Both the position numbers and the translations under genes were made by a program. The notes beneath the pieces were generated by a model. That model ran no database searches and was not told the DNA's origin. It saw only the letters and a list, made by a program, of their open reading frames with translations. A stretch of 64,000 bases of DNA from Phytophthora colocasiae (lineage: Eukaryota > Oomycota > Peronosporomycetes > Peronosporales > Peronosporaceae): contig JAGKQI010000040.1 of NCBI GenBank assembly GCA_018806915.1, positions 496,001 through 560,000 of the forward strand, in the 5' to 3' direction. This document shows positions 1-11,436 of the stretch, piece by piece; position 1 is the first letter of the stretch, and each line of letters begins with the position of its first letter.

Positions 1-987
1 CTCCCGATAGTGTCTTTACCACGTCTGCGAATGACGTTAATTGCTTTCTGGACAGTTAGATGCAGTTTCGAAGGCCAGCAACAAGCTTTAGCGGAGGCCT
101 GGTTCGCTATTTACCCTGCTATTGCGCATTTCGTCCTCATTTACTTCAGTTTACTGGATTTACTCGGAAAAATACTCCGACGACGAGTATCCGACGTTCT
201 ATTCGGGCCGACAATATTTATTCTGTGCCTTTTACACTACTGTCGACAACCGCTTGCCAGTTCTGGGTGGCTTCAGGATGTTGACGGCCGTGTGGCTACC
301 GTTGTCTTCTCGGACGAAGTGGATAAAATCCAGCTAGCGGATTTTATCACGTCGGATATCGCATGGCTGCTAAATGGTCGGGTTTCTTTCGTTTACAGCT
401 TCAAATGGTGTCTTTTGGGTATTAATCTTTTGCCTTTACTTGTTTCTCGTTCACTACCTATTCTCCCTCGAGGTAATTCGAAACTAAACGGAGTAGAAAA
501 AGCGCTTGCTTTATCTGTTAGAAACGTCGGTGGTCTCGGGACGTCTCCTCCTTACATTTTAATGGCGGTTGATGGTATTCTATCCTCTTCGAGTCATCTT
601 CGACCTCGAAAAAGCCAAACAGAAGTCGTTCCGTTCCTGGATGAGCACGAAATGCGACAAAAATCTGACGGTGGGCAGCGGCAGGTCTGTCTAGTGAGTA
701 ATTTTGAGCTCATTCGACTCGGGTATGTCGTCTTTGATGACAGATATCTAACCACATTCCAGGAGTGGGGGAGAATGACAGCCATGGCCCCATTCCGAGC
801 GATTTTCCACTTGTGGAATCATCGAGTGCTCGTGTGGACACTTCGTCCATTAAGTACGAATGGAGATGCTGAAATCGCTGGAGGTAGAGCACTGGAGTGT
901 ACAGAACCTCAACTGTGGCGACTAGATGACCCACGGCTGCAAAATTTCAAGTGGTGGCAAGTATCTGCATGTACTATCCAATGCTGA
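1..987 (+). CDS. Multi-pass membrane family protein, copy A (5' truncated by window edge)
   Basis: The frame is open from base 1, so the N-terminal part lies outside the window. The visible 329 residues are the C-terminal half of a protein family present in several copies nearby. They contain at least three hydrophobic segments, around FAIYPAIAHFVLIYFSLL, around LFGPTIFILCLLHY, and around LLGINLLPLLVSRSL. The end is WWQVSACTIQC, and the same cysteine-containing tail closes copies B, C and D. I see no enzymatic motif. The family is not one I can name; it is probably a lineage-specific membrane protein. Copy A is convergent with copy B, with under 80 bases between stop codons. There is no frameshift in the visible part, so this may be the only functional copy here. 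Confidence 0.65.
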   Translation, partial: LPIVSLPRLRMTLIAFWTVRCSFEGQQQALAEAWFAIYPAIAHFVLIYFSLLDLLGKILRRRVSDVLFGPTIFILCLLHYCRQPLASSGWLQDVDGRVATVVFSDEVDKIQLADFITSDIAWLLNGRVSFVYSFKWCLLGINLLPLLVSRSLPILPRGNSKLNGVEKALALSVRNVGGLGTSPPYILMAVDGILSSSSHLRPRKSQTEVVPFLDEHEMRQKSDGGQRQVCLVSNFELIRLGYVVFDDRYLTTFQEWGRMTAMAPFRAIFHLWNHRVLVWTLRPLSTNGDAEIAGGRALECTEPQLWRLDDPRLQNFKWWQVSACTIQC

Positions 988-1063
988 CAATTGGATTTGG
1001 TTTGTGGATAAAAGTATATTTTCGATTGTTTGTGGGATAAATCTTGGATACACGTTTCTTGGA

Positions 1064-3315
1064 TCAGCACTGAATCCCACAGGCTGACACTTGCCACCAC
1101 CGGACTTTTTGCAAGCGGTGATCATCTAGACGCCACATTTGAGGCTCGACGCTTTCAAGGGCTCGTCCTCCAACCCCATCAACTTTTTCCGGTCGAAGTG
1201 TCCATACTAACACGCGATGGGTCCACAAGTGGAAAACAAGCCATGGACGACAGCAGCTCCCATTCATCGAACGAGATGAGGTACTTGTCTCCGAACACGA
1301 TATATCCCAGTCGAATGAGCTCGTAACTATTCACCAACACGATTTTCTGGGTATTTTCAAGTTTTGGTTTTTTATTGGTAAAATACCAAGAAGAAACTCG
1401 GTTATAATCCACTACTGCGTACGCCAAGGAACGACCCAGTCCACCAACGTAATTTACACGTAATGCTAGGGCTTTTTCAACTCCACTAAGGTCAGAAGTA
1501 GAGCATTCTATTGGAAAAGAACGAGACAGCAACAAAGGGAGAAGATTAACCCCTAGAATAGCCAATTTAAAGCCGAAAATTAGTGTCACTCGGCCATTCA
1601 TCCGCCACGCAATGTCGGTAGTAAAATAATCCGCTAGTTGAAGTTTTTTCACCTCATCAGAGAAAACAACCGTCACAATTCGCCCGTCAATTCCTTTTAA
1701 CCAACCCGAAGCTGCCAATTCAAGTCGATAGTAGTGCAAAAGACAGAGGGAAAGCACAGTAGGTGCAAACAAAATATCCGACATCCGCCTCCGAAAAGCT
1801 TTCGCTGCCAGATTCAGGAGACTAAAGTAAATTAACACAAAATTGACAATAGCAGGATAAATGGCGAACCAAGCCTCCGCGAGACCGATTTGCTGGCCTT
1901 CAAAGCGACACCCCACAGTCCAAAACGCCGCTAATGTCATTTTTAATCGAGGTAATGAAGCCAACGGTAATAATGCAAAGCTCCCTGCCCCCGAAACGCA
2001 GCCGATTCCACCACTAAACCACGGATTACCTTCCCAAATGGATCCTGAATGCAGTGAAATTAGGGAAAATACCCACTGAGATAACACTAATACAACGGAT
2101 AAGTTCGAGACTAACGTTTCCCAATCAAAAACGCTTCGAACTGTGTGCAATTCGTGAGATTCGTAAAGCGAAACACCGAATTCCGTCCCATTCGCGATAA
2201 AAACCGAGTTAATCCGGTGTCCCTTGTCGGAGGAGCTGAATTTGTCGCCCCACAGCTCAATATGAGCTTCAGCCTCGCAATTTTCCGGCTTGAAGCAGTT
2301 AATTTCCTCCCCTGATCGCATATCGAATAGCCGATGCATCATATCGTACGGAGGCCCCGGCCACGAGCTTTTTAAATCCGAATACCAGCGAATTCCGTTT
2401 AAATCCTCGTACCAGCCATTTCTCCATCCCCCCCCCAGGTCGATTGAGCCATTCTATTGTGCGATTATGGTGAATATTTTGATCCACGCCTCGAAAACTT
2501 GCCTGTAAATTAGAACTATCCACTGCAGAATACGCGTCTTCTAGTCGGAAGATACAGGCGTCTCCTCTCCATGTTGAGATGACATGTCGAGCGTAAGGAC
2601 CGTTATCCCAATAGGGAAGGATTAAAACCGGTAACGTATCTGGAAGCGAGTACAGATTTTTGCTGTTCCAGTCTTCCAAAACGCGTAAATTATCTCGAAC
2701 AAGGTCGGAATATCCAAGTGCCAAACAAGCGTGAAAGATATTATCCAGTGTCTTTGAGATTAAAGAGCAGGAGGATTCATATACTTCTAGTGTTACTGAG
2801 TCAAGAGTCGATGTAGCAGATTTGAGCCGCTTTCGGAGACGATATCCGTGAATGGCTGAACCTGTGGAATCCTCTAAGGTAGCAGAAATTCCAGGTGAAT
2901 TAAGCAGAGAACTCACGAGTTTTGGCTCATAGAATTGGCCTTTACGAACGCATGCGATTACTCGGTCAGTGTACGGGATATCATTCTTGCCGATAATTTG
3001 TGAGGGTCCTTTTAGTGGACTGTTGCCGTAAAAGAGATGTTCCGTTGTAGTTTTAGAGTCCCAAAAAGCCCCAATAAGCTGAGAACAAACCAGACTGATG
3101 ATGAATAAACACGTTGTCCAGTGATACAGAGCTTTTAAGAGTTCGTGAAGTCGGATTTTCCTGAACAACGAAGGTGCTTCCTGTTGGTTAACGATTGTTG
3201 CATCTTGTAGACGAAGTTGATCGGGTGAAGGCGCTACAGATACCGAGTTGATGCAGTGAAGACGTCCAGATTCTGGAGCAATGGAGACTTTGGATCTACC
3301 ACGGAAGCAAGACAT
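1064..3315 (-). pseudogene. Multi-pass membrane family protein, copy B, two frameshifts
   Basis: This is a nearly full-length copy starting at the ATG at 3315, with an N-terminal hydrophobic segment (CLFIISLVCSQLIGAF), a central soluble region, and four or five membrane segments in the second half. Reading frame is lost twice. The first break is in a run of nine C at about 2428-2438, where the 338-residue frame (3315-2299) passes to the frame ending at 1179. The second is near 1200-1235, where the conserved C-terminal block, including WWQVSACGIQC, continues in a third frame down to 1064. Copy D reads through the first position, so the change is probably one extra base in the homopolymer. It is either a recent pseudogene or a homopolymer sequencing error. 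Function is unknown. Confidence 0.65.
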
Positions 3316-3399
3316 TAGTGTCCTCCTTCTCCAAAGTGGATAAAATAACTGACATCCGAATTAGAAGGAAAATCAACAAAATATCCTAAATATTATCTT

Positions 3400-4987
3400 C
3401 TAGCATTGGATATTACAGGCGGATACTTGCCACCACCTTAACAATTTCAGTCTTGGATCATCCAACCGCCACATTTGCGGCTCTGTGCATGTTAAAGCTC
3501 GTCCACCAGCAATTTCCGCTTCTCCACTGTGATTTTGAGGTTGAAGTGTCCACACTAACACTCGATGATTCCACAGATGGAAAAAAGCTCGAAACGGAGT
3601 CATGGCAGTCATTCTCCCCCACTCTTCAAACGTGATGAGGTAATTCTCTCCGAATACGAGATATCCAACTCGGATTAACTCGTAGCTACTCACAAAACGA
3701 AGGTCTTGAGCTGTTGGAGTTTTAACAAAAATGTACGAAGGGCAAGTACCGAGACCTCCCACATTCTGTACACGAAGAGCAATAGCTTTCTCGACACCTT
3801 GAACGTCTGAGCTTTTATCGATTGGAATTGGCTGGGAGAAGATAAATGGGAGGAAATTAATCACGAGGATCCCTATTTTCACGCTCAAGATCAACAACAC
3901 TCTGCCATTCATCCGCCATGCGATGTCGGTGGTAAAATAATCTGCCAGTCGTAATTTATCCACCTCATCAGAGAATACCAGTGTAGCCACTCGTCCATCG
4001 ACGCCCTGGAGCCATCCGGAATGCGCCAGTTCAACTCGAAAGTAATGCAACAAGCAAAACGCGACCAAAGTTGGGGTGAAAAGAGCGTCAGAAACTCGTC
4101 GTCGGAATATTTTACCCAACGAATTCAGCAGACTGAAGTAAATGAGGACAAAGTGAGCAATAGCGGGGTAGATAGCGAACCAAGCCTTCGCTAAGACACC
4201 CTGGGGGCCTTCAAAACTGCATCCGACGGTCCAAAACGCAGTTAAAGTCATCTTAAGTCGAGGTAAAGACACCAACGGGAGGATTGTGAAGCTTTTCGAA
4301 CTCGAAACGAAGCTGATTCCTCCTCCACAGACTTCACTCTTACCCCGTAAAGCATTCCCAAGCTGCAGAAGCTGACCCAACGCCCAGCGACGTAGAATCC
4401 AAACAGTATAGACATTCGACAGTAATGTTTCCCAGTCAAAAACACTTCGCACAGAGCTGTACGAAGACGCCTCACAGATAAATAACCCATAGGACGAGGC
4501 ATTCGCAATAAACACGGAATTGATTCTACTTGATCCCCCAGTGACACTGAATTTCACGCCCCACTGCTCCTTGGAAGCTGCAGCTTCGCAATTATCTGAA
4601 TTAAAACAATCTAACTCTTCACCAGATCGCATGTCGAACACTCGATGCAGCATAAAATACGGACCGGCAGGGGCTGAACTCAGTACATCCGAGTACCATT
4701 TAACCACTTCGTTATCTTCATACCAACATTTCTCCAGTGTCCTCCAGGACGCTTCAACCAATTAACCGTTCGTTCATGTCGGACACTTTGATTAACCCCT
4801 TGAAATTTCGCAAATTCAGAAGTGGCTGCTGAGTTGCTGTAAGCGTCTGAAAGTCGGAAAATACAGGAATCCCCTCCCCACGTTGGAATAGCATGACGGG
4901 CGAAAGGAGCGTTATCCCAGAAGGGCATGATGAGGACGGGTAAAGCGCTGGGGATCGCGTACAAATCTTTACTATCCCAATTGTCAA
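3400..4987 (-). pseudogene. Membrane family copy C, 3' part
   Basis: This is the C-terminal part of copy C: a 453-residue frame (4761-3400) and, upstream in another frame, residues read from 4964 to about 4745. The break at about 4745 falls within a few codons of the homopolymer break in copy B but is a different change, here an apparent loss of two bases. The membrane segments and the tail WWQVSACNIQC match copies A and B. At 4987 homology stops exactly at the edge of a Ty1/copia LTR and resumes at 14960 on the far side of that element. The coding sequence is therefore interrupted by insertion. Confidence 0.7.
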
Positions 4988-5266
4988 TGTTGAGGTTAGG
5001 GCTCGTTCACAGGGACCACCTCTACACTGTGTCTTCTATAGACTAATAATGAAGAGACACGGTACTTTTGACTCTAATAAATAATGTACTATAATGTCTG
5101 TGACATCAGTACGATGAATGGTAGCGGCAATTCTAGACTACGTTTCTGAATGCCGCATACTATTTTCTAGTGAGTAGCTATCTACTTTCTTAAACATTAA
5201 TCTTACTTCTTCTTTTTCTCTCTTCTACCCTACCTCCTTCAAGCTGCGCCCAAGTTCCCCGCAACA
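4988..5266 (+). repeat. 5' LTR of the copia element
   Basis: A 279-bp direct repeat of 14681-14959, beginning TGTTGAGG and ending CGCAACA. Differences seen by eye are one base in the TATAGACTAAT/TATAAACTAAT stretch and one in CTACCTCC/CTACTTCC. Confidence 0.93.
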
Positions 5267-5282
5267 GGTCATGAGCCCTCAG
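5267..5282 (+). other. Candidate copia primer-binding site overlapping the gag start
   Basis: The bases directly after the 5' LTR read GGTCATGAGCCCTC. The reverse complement, GAGGGCTCATGACC, looks like an anticodon arm with a CAT anticodon. Copia of Drosophila is primed by a half-molecule of initiator tRNA-Met cut in the anticodon loop, and this site fits that scheme. The presumed gag ATG (5271) lies inside it. The oomycete initiator tRNA sequence was not available to check. Confidence 0.4.
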
Positions 5283-6378
5283 CAAGCCTCAAGTGACGAC
5301 TTCCCCCGACTCTCTGGAGCTAAGAATTTCGACGTCTGGAAGGCCCGAGTCAGTGCATCGCTCGATGGCAAGCATCTGCTCGGTTTCGTCACCAAGAAGG
5401 ATTACAATGGGGTCAGTGAAGACGAAGATGAAGACTCCGACGACGACCTGGCTGAGTCCGACGACGACGAAGCTGCCTCCAAGCCAAGTTCTCCGGCTGG
5501 CATCGACTCGGATGAGGTCGACTTCGAGGACAGCTCGGATGAGCTGCAGCCCAGCGACGGCGACGACACTCCGCCATCAAAGAAAACTAAGCGCGCTGAT
5601 CTTCCCATCGTTCGCCCGTTTGCTGAGCGCGACGCCAGCCGGGATCGCAAACAAGTCAAGCGACGCAAGCCTACCCCGCCGTCTGCTAGACACCTTCGTC
5701 GTATGAAAGCGCAAACCAAGGCTTTCCTGATGAAGACGATGGATGATACTCATATCCGTCTTGTCAAGAACCTGACAACGGCCTTCGACATCTTTCAGGC
5801 CATCTGTACCAAGTACGAGGGTGCGGCCTTTCATGGCGACCCCTACTTCATCCAGCACTTCCTCATGGAGATCAAGTATGAAGAAGGCGGTGATCTGACC
5901 AGCTTCTTCCTTGAGCTGGAAAACGCGATGAAAGCCGCGTCTGAAGCGACCGAGTCTCCCTTGACCGATGGACAGAAGTCATTATACCTGTTCCACGCGA
6001 TGCCAAAGACTTGGAAGGATGATCTCCGAGTTTGGAAGGGTGTGCGGAAGTATATCCCGTATGATGAACTCAAGATGAGTATTGAGACCAAGGTTCGCGA
6101 GATCCAAGCTCAAGAACGTTACAGCCGCATCAAAGGGACACCTGAGAGTCAATCAACTCAGGCTGAACGGGCCCTCATTGCTCCTTCTCAGGATTCTGCA
6201 TTGGCAGTTCAAGCATCTGTCCCCGTTGATGTCTGCAGCTACTGTCAGAAACCACGTCACAACATCCGTCAGTGCCGTACTCTGCAGAAGGACTTACGCG
6301 ATGGATGTGTCAAGGCAGGCACTGTTCTCCCTGCCAACTTCGAGTTACGAGGTCCCAACAACTACCGGTCGCATCCTT

Positions 6379-6418
<40 letters not shown>

Positions 6419-8174
6419 AGGGCGATCTGGTCGTGGAGGTGGATCATGGCACCACAATGGTCGCGGCGGTCGTGGTGGTGGACGTGGCCGCGGTAACTAC
6501 GGTGGAAATCGCAACAACGGCAACAACAACGGCAACAACAACGGCAACAACAACGGAAACAACAGCAACAACAACAACAACAAATCCTCTCGTCGCGATG
6601 AAGGTGGATACGATCAGTCACGCCGCAAAGAGACCCTGATTGCAGTTGTGTCGAATGTCCAAACGGCTGCGTCCGCTATCAGTCTCACGGCGCAACCTAG
6701 CCAGGACTTTGATTTCAGCTGGACGATTGACTCAGGTTGCAGCAGTCACGTCACGCAACATGTGGAATGGTTCAAGACTAAAACACCTGCAAGCGGAGGC
6801 ATCACTGTCGGTGGAAAATCGCAAGTCCCCATCGAAGCTATTGGTACTGTAGAGCTCCAGATCACGGACTCCAAGGGCCAACTGCGGACGCTAACGCTTC
6901 ATGATGTCCTCCTTGCGCCGAAACTGCAGTACAACCTGCTGTCAGTCGCTGCCGCTGTCGACGATGACTTCCGTTTTGGCTTTAAACGTACTATGTGTAC
7001 TGTCCAAACAAACCACCGCTTCTCGATCAAGGCGATGAAATCCGCGACATCGAAGCTCTACCAATTCGAAGCCTCTCCGCTGCCGAAGGCCGAAGCTCAC
7101 GTGGCTACCACAGGTAAGCCGACTCGACTCATGCTACTACACAAACGTCTTGGTCATCCTAACATCCGTGTTTTACAGGCACTCACTAAAGACCAAGCTC
7201 TTCATGGACTGGATGCACCAGCTGTAGTTAGACCAGATTCTTTCTTTTGCACAGCATGTACTTACGCGAAGTCACACCGCGCTCCTTTTCCATCCAATAG
7301 ACATGTTGAACGCTCTACTAGCCCATTACATAAAGTTCATTCTGATATTTGTGGCCCTCTTCCCGTCCCAAGCCTTGGCGGCTGCCGCTACTTCGTCGTA
7401 TTCATTGACGACTTCAGTCGCTACATGTTTACCTATCCGATGAAGGCACATAGTGAACTCTACTCGTGCTACAAAGACTTTCGCATGAAAGCTTTGAATA
7501 TATTCCGAAGTGATGTTCATACTCTTGAATATCTCTTGCCACCGCCAGATGTGGACATCCAGGCCTTACAGGCTGACAACGCTAAAGAGTACGAGAAACT
7601 GGGACGCGTTATTTTTTCTAAGTATGGAACGCACGCTCAATTTACCAATGCTTATACACCACAACAGAATGGTGTTGCGGAACGCCGCATGCGCACAATC
7701 ATGGAACGTGTACGAGCGCTACTGTTAGATGCCTCGCTCCCCAAACCACTCTGGGCAGAATGTGTTACACATGTTACGATACTCCTCAACATGACACCAA
7801 GCGCTAACACACAGGATTGCACACCGTTTGAGTTGTGGTACAATCGAAAGCCGACTGTTCAATATCTGAAAGTGTTTGGGTGTGCTGCGTATGTCCATAT
7901 CAACGACATCTACAGGGACAAACTTGATCCCCGTGCCAAACTGTGTATCTATCTCGGAATTCCCGAGCACAAGAAAGGATATCGACTCATGGATGTCAAA
8001 ACCCATGTTGTCGTTTACAGTCGAGATGTGGTTTTCAATGAGATTGACTTTCCGGTATACTGCAACACCAAAGCGATGGTAGCAGACATTTTTACTAAAG
8101 CCCTTGATAAGCACCAATTTCGAGACTTAAGAAACAAGTTAGGTATGCACTCTCTTGCTAAACTTAACAGTTAA
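5271..8174 (+). CDS. Copia Gag-protease-integrase polyprotein lacking reverse transcriptase
   Basis: A 967-residue open frame. In order it has: a gag region; an acidic Asp/Glu/Ser stretch (about residues 45-105); a CCHC zinc knuckle CSYCQKPRHNIRQC (about 323-336); poly-Asn and Gly/Arg-rich low-complexity sequence encoded by AAC repeats (about 370-445); an aspartic protease motif WTIDSGCSSHVT (about 484); a GAG-pre-integrase HHCC region (LLHKRLGHPN and FFCTACTYAKSH, about 620-680); and an integrase core with HSDICGP, LQADNAKEY and PQQNGVAERR. After the integrase C-terminal part (VVYSRDVVFNE) the frame passes directly, at about 8050, into the extreme end of copia RNase H (MVADIFTKAL, about 945). 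The reverse transcriptase and nearly all of RNase H, several hundred residues in relatives, are missing, and the join is in frame. Confidence 0.9.
6378..6590 (+). repeat. AAC/GGC-rich microsatellite region inside copia gag
   Basis: An uninterrupted run of AAC units (about 6378-6416) encodes poly-Asn. A Gly/Arg-rich stretch follows, then a second array of AACAACGG(C/A) units to about 6585. It is coding low complexity and is length-variable by slippage. Confidence 0.85.
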
Positions 8175-8413
8175 GCCTACTTTAAAATACACGATAAATT
8201 TCATCATTCATATATTACTTCACAACTTATAAAGAGTCACGTAGTAACATGAGTTTTTTTTCCTTTAAGAACTTTAACAGATAAAGGTTTTCTCATTTAC
8301 TTACGGTAAGGTTTTTACTCAAAGAGTTTTCCCTGGCACACAGCCGCCAAATTTACATTTACATTTACAATAGAACAAAATGTGAAGAAACAAGAATGAA
8401 ATATATTAAGAAC

Positions 8414-8964
8414 TTAATCTAAAAGTGCAACTTTACGAACGAACATCACTCTGTCAATCCACTCACCGTAGTTGTCCAAAGGACGCTGAGACGAGTCGTC
8501 CAAAACTGTCTTCTGGGCTCCACGGACCTGGAGGACAAATGCATGTCCAACTGCCAAAGTGTTGCTGGCAGCAACCAAGTAGACACCGTCCTCTAAGGGC
8601 AACCGTGCTATGGCATCGACACCTCGGTGTCCAGTACGGTGCCTGTTGAACTCAATTACCTCCAATGAGAGTCTCGAACCAGCTATATGTAATTGCAATA
8701 CAAAAGCCCGAAAAATGTTCCATGATATGCCACGAGAAAGGTCTTGACCAAGTTCTGTACCTGTAGCGAGAAAGTCTTCAATGTGTGTATTCCGAACTCC
8801 AAACAAGTAGCAATGCATGTCGAATTCCTTGCTGTTACATTCGGTAGAGTAGATGTCTTGGGCGTAGTTATCCTCAAAGCTAATTCTTGAACTACCGCTA
8901 CGGACAGAATGCAACAGCCAGCCATCATTCGTTGAACCGATACAAATTATGCTGCGACTATGTC
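8414..8964 (-). pseudogene. Unrecognised protein relic inside the copia element
   Basis: The open frame runs from a stop at about 8965 down to 8414, with no convincing ATG at its upstream end, so it looks 5'-truncated. The last 70 residues contain DGVYLVAASNT, VGHAFVLQV and VLDD. A Gly-His then Asp pattern in this setting could be the end of a cysteine-peptidase-like domain, but this is weak. I do not recognise the family. Its position between a copia stop codon and its 3' LTR suggests a captured or inserted sequence rather than a host gene. Confidence 0.35.
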
Positions 8965-9058
8965 AAAACGTCAGTGACCTTTTTATTAAATAGAGATTTG
9001 CTTGGATAAAGAATTACATCGCTGAAATGCAAAAATTAGAGGCAGCTTTATTTTGCAT

Positions 9059-9765
9059 TTAAAACCGAGTGTCGAGGGCCTTGTTGAACGAACTTGTAAT
9101 TGTCCTTGAATCTATCGATTCCCACGCGGCAATTGTGCGCTTGATTGTTGCTAGACGTTTCTCACTGGCTGTCACGGCTTTAGTTTTGTCTTTTAGCCAC
9201 AATGCTTTTAGTTTTGCCTTTAACGGGCCCATAACGCATGTGGCGTCCGCTGGACGAACCCATGACGGTAAGCAAAACGCCGTAGGAGTCGTAGCAGCAA
9301 CTCGTAGGCTGTCGAAGCGTTCTTCTTGTCCTTGACGTAGTCGTCCAGCCATGCAACGTTCTCATCGCGGACGTAGGAGGCCATAATGGAGGCGGTAAGT
9401 GACCGACAATCCCGGCGGGTGTCCTTCATAAACGTAATAAGCTCTACTTTAAATGGCAAGATTTCAGGCCGACCAGGCGCTCTTGAGAGCACCTTTTCGC
9501 TGCCTCGGTAGGCGAAGATGTCGCCTTGGCGCCGTCTCCACGTTGTGAGGGTCCATCGCGGGACACCCTGCGCACGTGCAGCCTGGCGCTGACTCATGCC
9601 TTCGGTAGCTACTAATGCATCGCGCCTTTGCTTCATGGAGTAGTGTCTGCGTCGCTTTTTCTGCTGGGAAAATGCCTCGTCAATAAGAGCTGCAAGAGCG
9701 GCGTCTTGCAGTGCCGTGTTGGCCGGTGGTGGCTCTGGTGGTGGCGTGTTGATCGCTGCCTCCAT
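9059..9765 (-). pseudogene. DDE-type transposase relic with catalytic core deleted
   Basis: The ATG at 9765 opens a frame with a basic stretch (QQKKRRRHYSMKQRR) and a helix-turn-helix (MSQRQAARAQGVPRWTLTTW) typical of pogo/CENP-B-like transposase N-termini, followed by a helical segment to about 9260. After a frame change, the frame ending at 9059 gives a C-terminal block (CVMGPLKAKLKALWL, then TIKRTIAAWESI and SSFNKALDTRF) that resembles the end of the same transposase type. The roughly 150-residue DDE nuclease core expected between them is absent. It is an internally deleted, non-autonomous remnant. I could not identify terminal inverted repeats. Confidence 0.6.
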
Positions 9766-9779
9766 TTTACGAGCTGACT

Positions 9780-10299
9780 GGCGCAGAATTAGCAGGAAAG
9801 TAAATGCTGATGATTGGTTAAAAACAATTTTTGAGAGCTTCTGATTGGTAGGAAAATGCGAATCATCCTAGATCCCCATCCCGTGCATGCACCTTCTTCG
9901 TTACGTGGCTGTTAGTATTGTCGGCAGAAGCATTCTGTCCGTTGCTGTACCGTACAATGCATACGGCTAACCTGGGCAGACCTAGGCATGATCTCCGGGG
10001 CTGGCGTTTGATAACGGAACCCCAGACCAATCTGCCAGATCAACGCAGGCTAACCAATACACGTACAATAGTTGCAATGAAATTGACACCAACCACAGTC
10101 AACGGCACTGAATTTAATGCTCCAGTAGTCACTAGCAAATTCAAACAACCACAAGAGTGCTCCACACGCCACTGGCAAACAGGAAAAATGCTCCAAATGT
10201 CACTGAAAGGCACAACTCAGTGCTAAGGTCTTCAAAGTACGGTAGTCGATCACTTCTTGCTCAGGAGACTGCTTACAAACTTCAGAAGCTGCTGAAATA
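9780..10299. other. No gene seen
   Basis: AT-rich sequence inside the copia element, upstream of the transposase relic. There are only short open frames with no recognisable product. Confidence 0.5.
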
Positions 10300-10502
10300 T
10301 CCAATAAGACTTTCACGAGACGCTGTACTGGCAGTATAGATGCTGATCTAGCCGAAGAGACTTTCACAAGAAGTTGTACTGGCAGTCAAGATGCAGAACT
10401 AGCCGAAGAGACTTTGATGAGACGCTGTGCAGGCTGTCGAGATGCAGAACTAGCCGAAAAGACTTTGACGAGACGCTGTGCAGGCTGTCGAGATGCTGAG
10501 GT
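10300..10502 (+). repeat. 51-bp tandem repeat, about four units
   Basis: The block CTAGCCGAAGAGACTTT...GCTGTGCAGGCTGTCGAGATGC recurs with a 51-base period; copies of CTAGCCGA start at 10348, 10399 and 10450. The first unit is the most diverged and the last two are nearly identical. The period is a multiple of three but I see no convincing protein. Confidence 0.8.
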
Positions 10503-10749
10503 ATGCTAGAAGGCGCAGAAGTGGAAATGAGCTGCTCTGTGGACACACAGAAGCATGTAGGTTCCGCCTAGCCGCACAAAGCACGATTGATACCTGCTGA
10601 CAGCATATCAACATGCGTTTTCATAAATGTTTGGCGTCTGAAGTAGGGATGGTTTTGGATGACTTCTAAACTGTCTAAAACTCTCCCAGAAAACGTCCAA
10701 TATTCCGTTCAAAATTCAAAAGGCTTCAAAACTAACGAAACGAATATAT

Positions 10750-11436
10750 TCTCAGGTGCAGGAAAGTTTCGTTCAAGCCAACATTCAAAGGAGACGCCAG
10801 CATGGTGGTGGAACGGTGACGTCTTCGGGCGCCTGTGAGAGTGCCGAGCGTACGTTGCCGGCGTCGGCTCAGGTTTACATCGAGATCGCCTCTCTGTTCG
10901 ACGGTGTCTACTTCAACTCGACCACCACTCGCGCTCGTTTCGAGGACACGCGCAACAGCTACTTACAAGAAGATGGAGCCCGTGGAAGGTTTTGCGCAAC
11001 GCTAAGCTGTCGAAGATCCAGGCGTACAAGATGATGCTGGTGGGCGACTCGACGCATACTGCAGCAGCTGCCTGTCAAACTTCTTCAACGGCAAGGAGAC
11101 CAACAAGTCGATCAGCCCTGACGAGACTGTGGCGTACGGCGTGACCGTGAAGACGAACACCCTGAGTGGGAACGACTCGTCGTAGAAGCTGCAGGATCTG
11201 CCTCTGCTGGACATGACGCCGGTTTCTCTGGGTCTGGAGACGGCCGGCGGCGTCATGAGGTGTTCGAGGGCGAGCGCTCCATGACGCGCGACAACAACTC
11301 CTGCTGGGCAAGTTCAACCGGACGGCATTCCGTCCATGCCTCGCGGCGTACCGCAGATCGACGTGGCGCTCGACATCCACGCGAATAGCATCCTGAACGT
11401 GTCGGCTGTGGAGAAGTCAACGTAAGGAGAACAAGA
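10750..11436 (+). pseudogene. Hsp70 gene fragment, degraded, inside the hAT element
   Basis: Read across frames, this stretch follows cytosolic Hsp70 from the ATPase-domain C-terminal half into the substrate-binding domain. Recognisable blocks in order are [37 protein letters not shown], the region around [64 protein letters not shown] and ILNVSAVEK. It has frameshifts and an internal stop and lacks both gene ends. No intron-like interruption is visible. It is most simply a host fragment captured by the transposon, or a partial gene that decayed inside it. Confidence 0.82.

Noticed and set aside
6310..6621. Poly-Cys minus-strand frame opposite copia gag
   Set aside because: Antisense reading of AAC/GGC microsatellites.
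9918..10226. A 102-residue frame inside the copia interior
   Set aside because: Threonine/Asn-rich composition without domain, no ATG context and within transposon debris.
10300..10502. Possible CRISPR-like array
   Set aside because: The units are contiguous 51-bp tandem copies without unique spacers, and the genome is eukaryotic.
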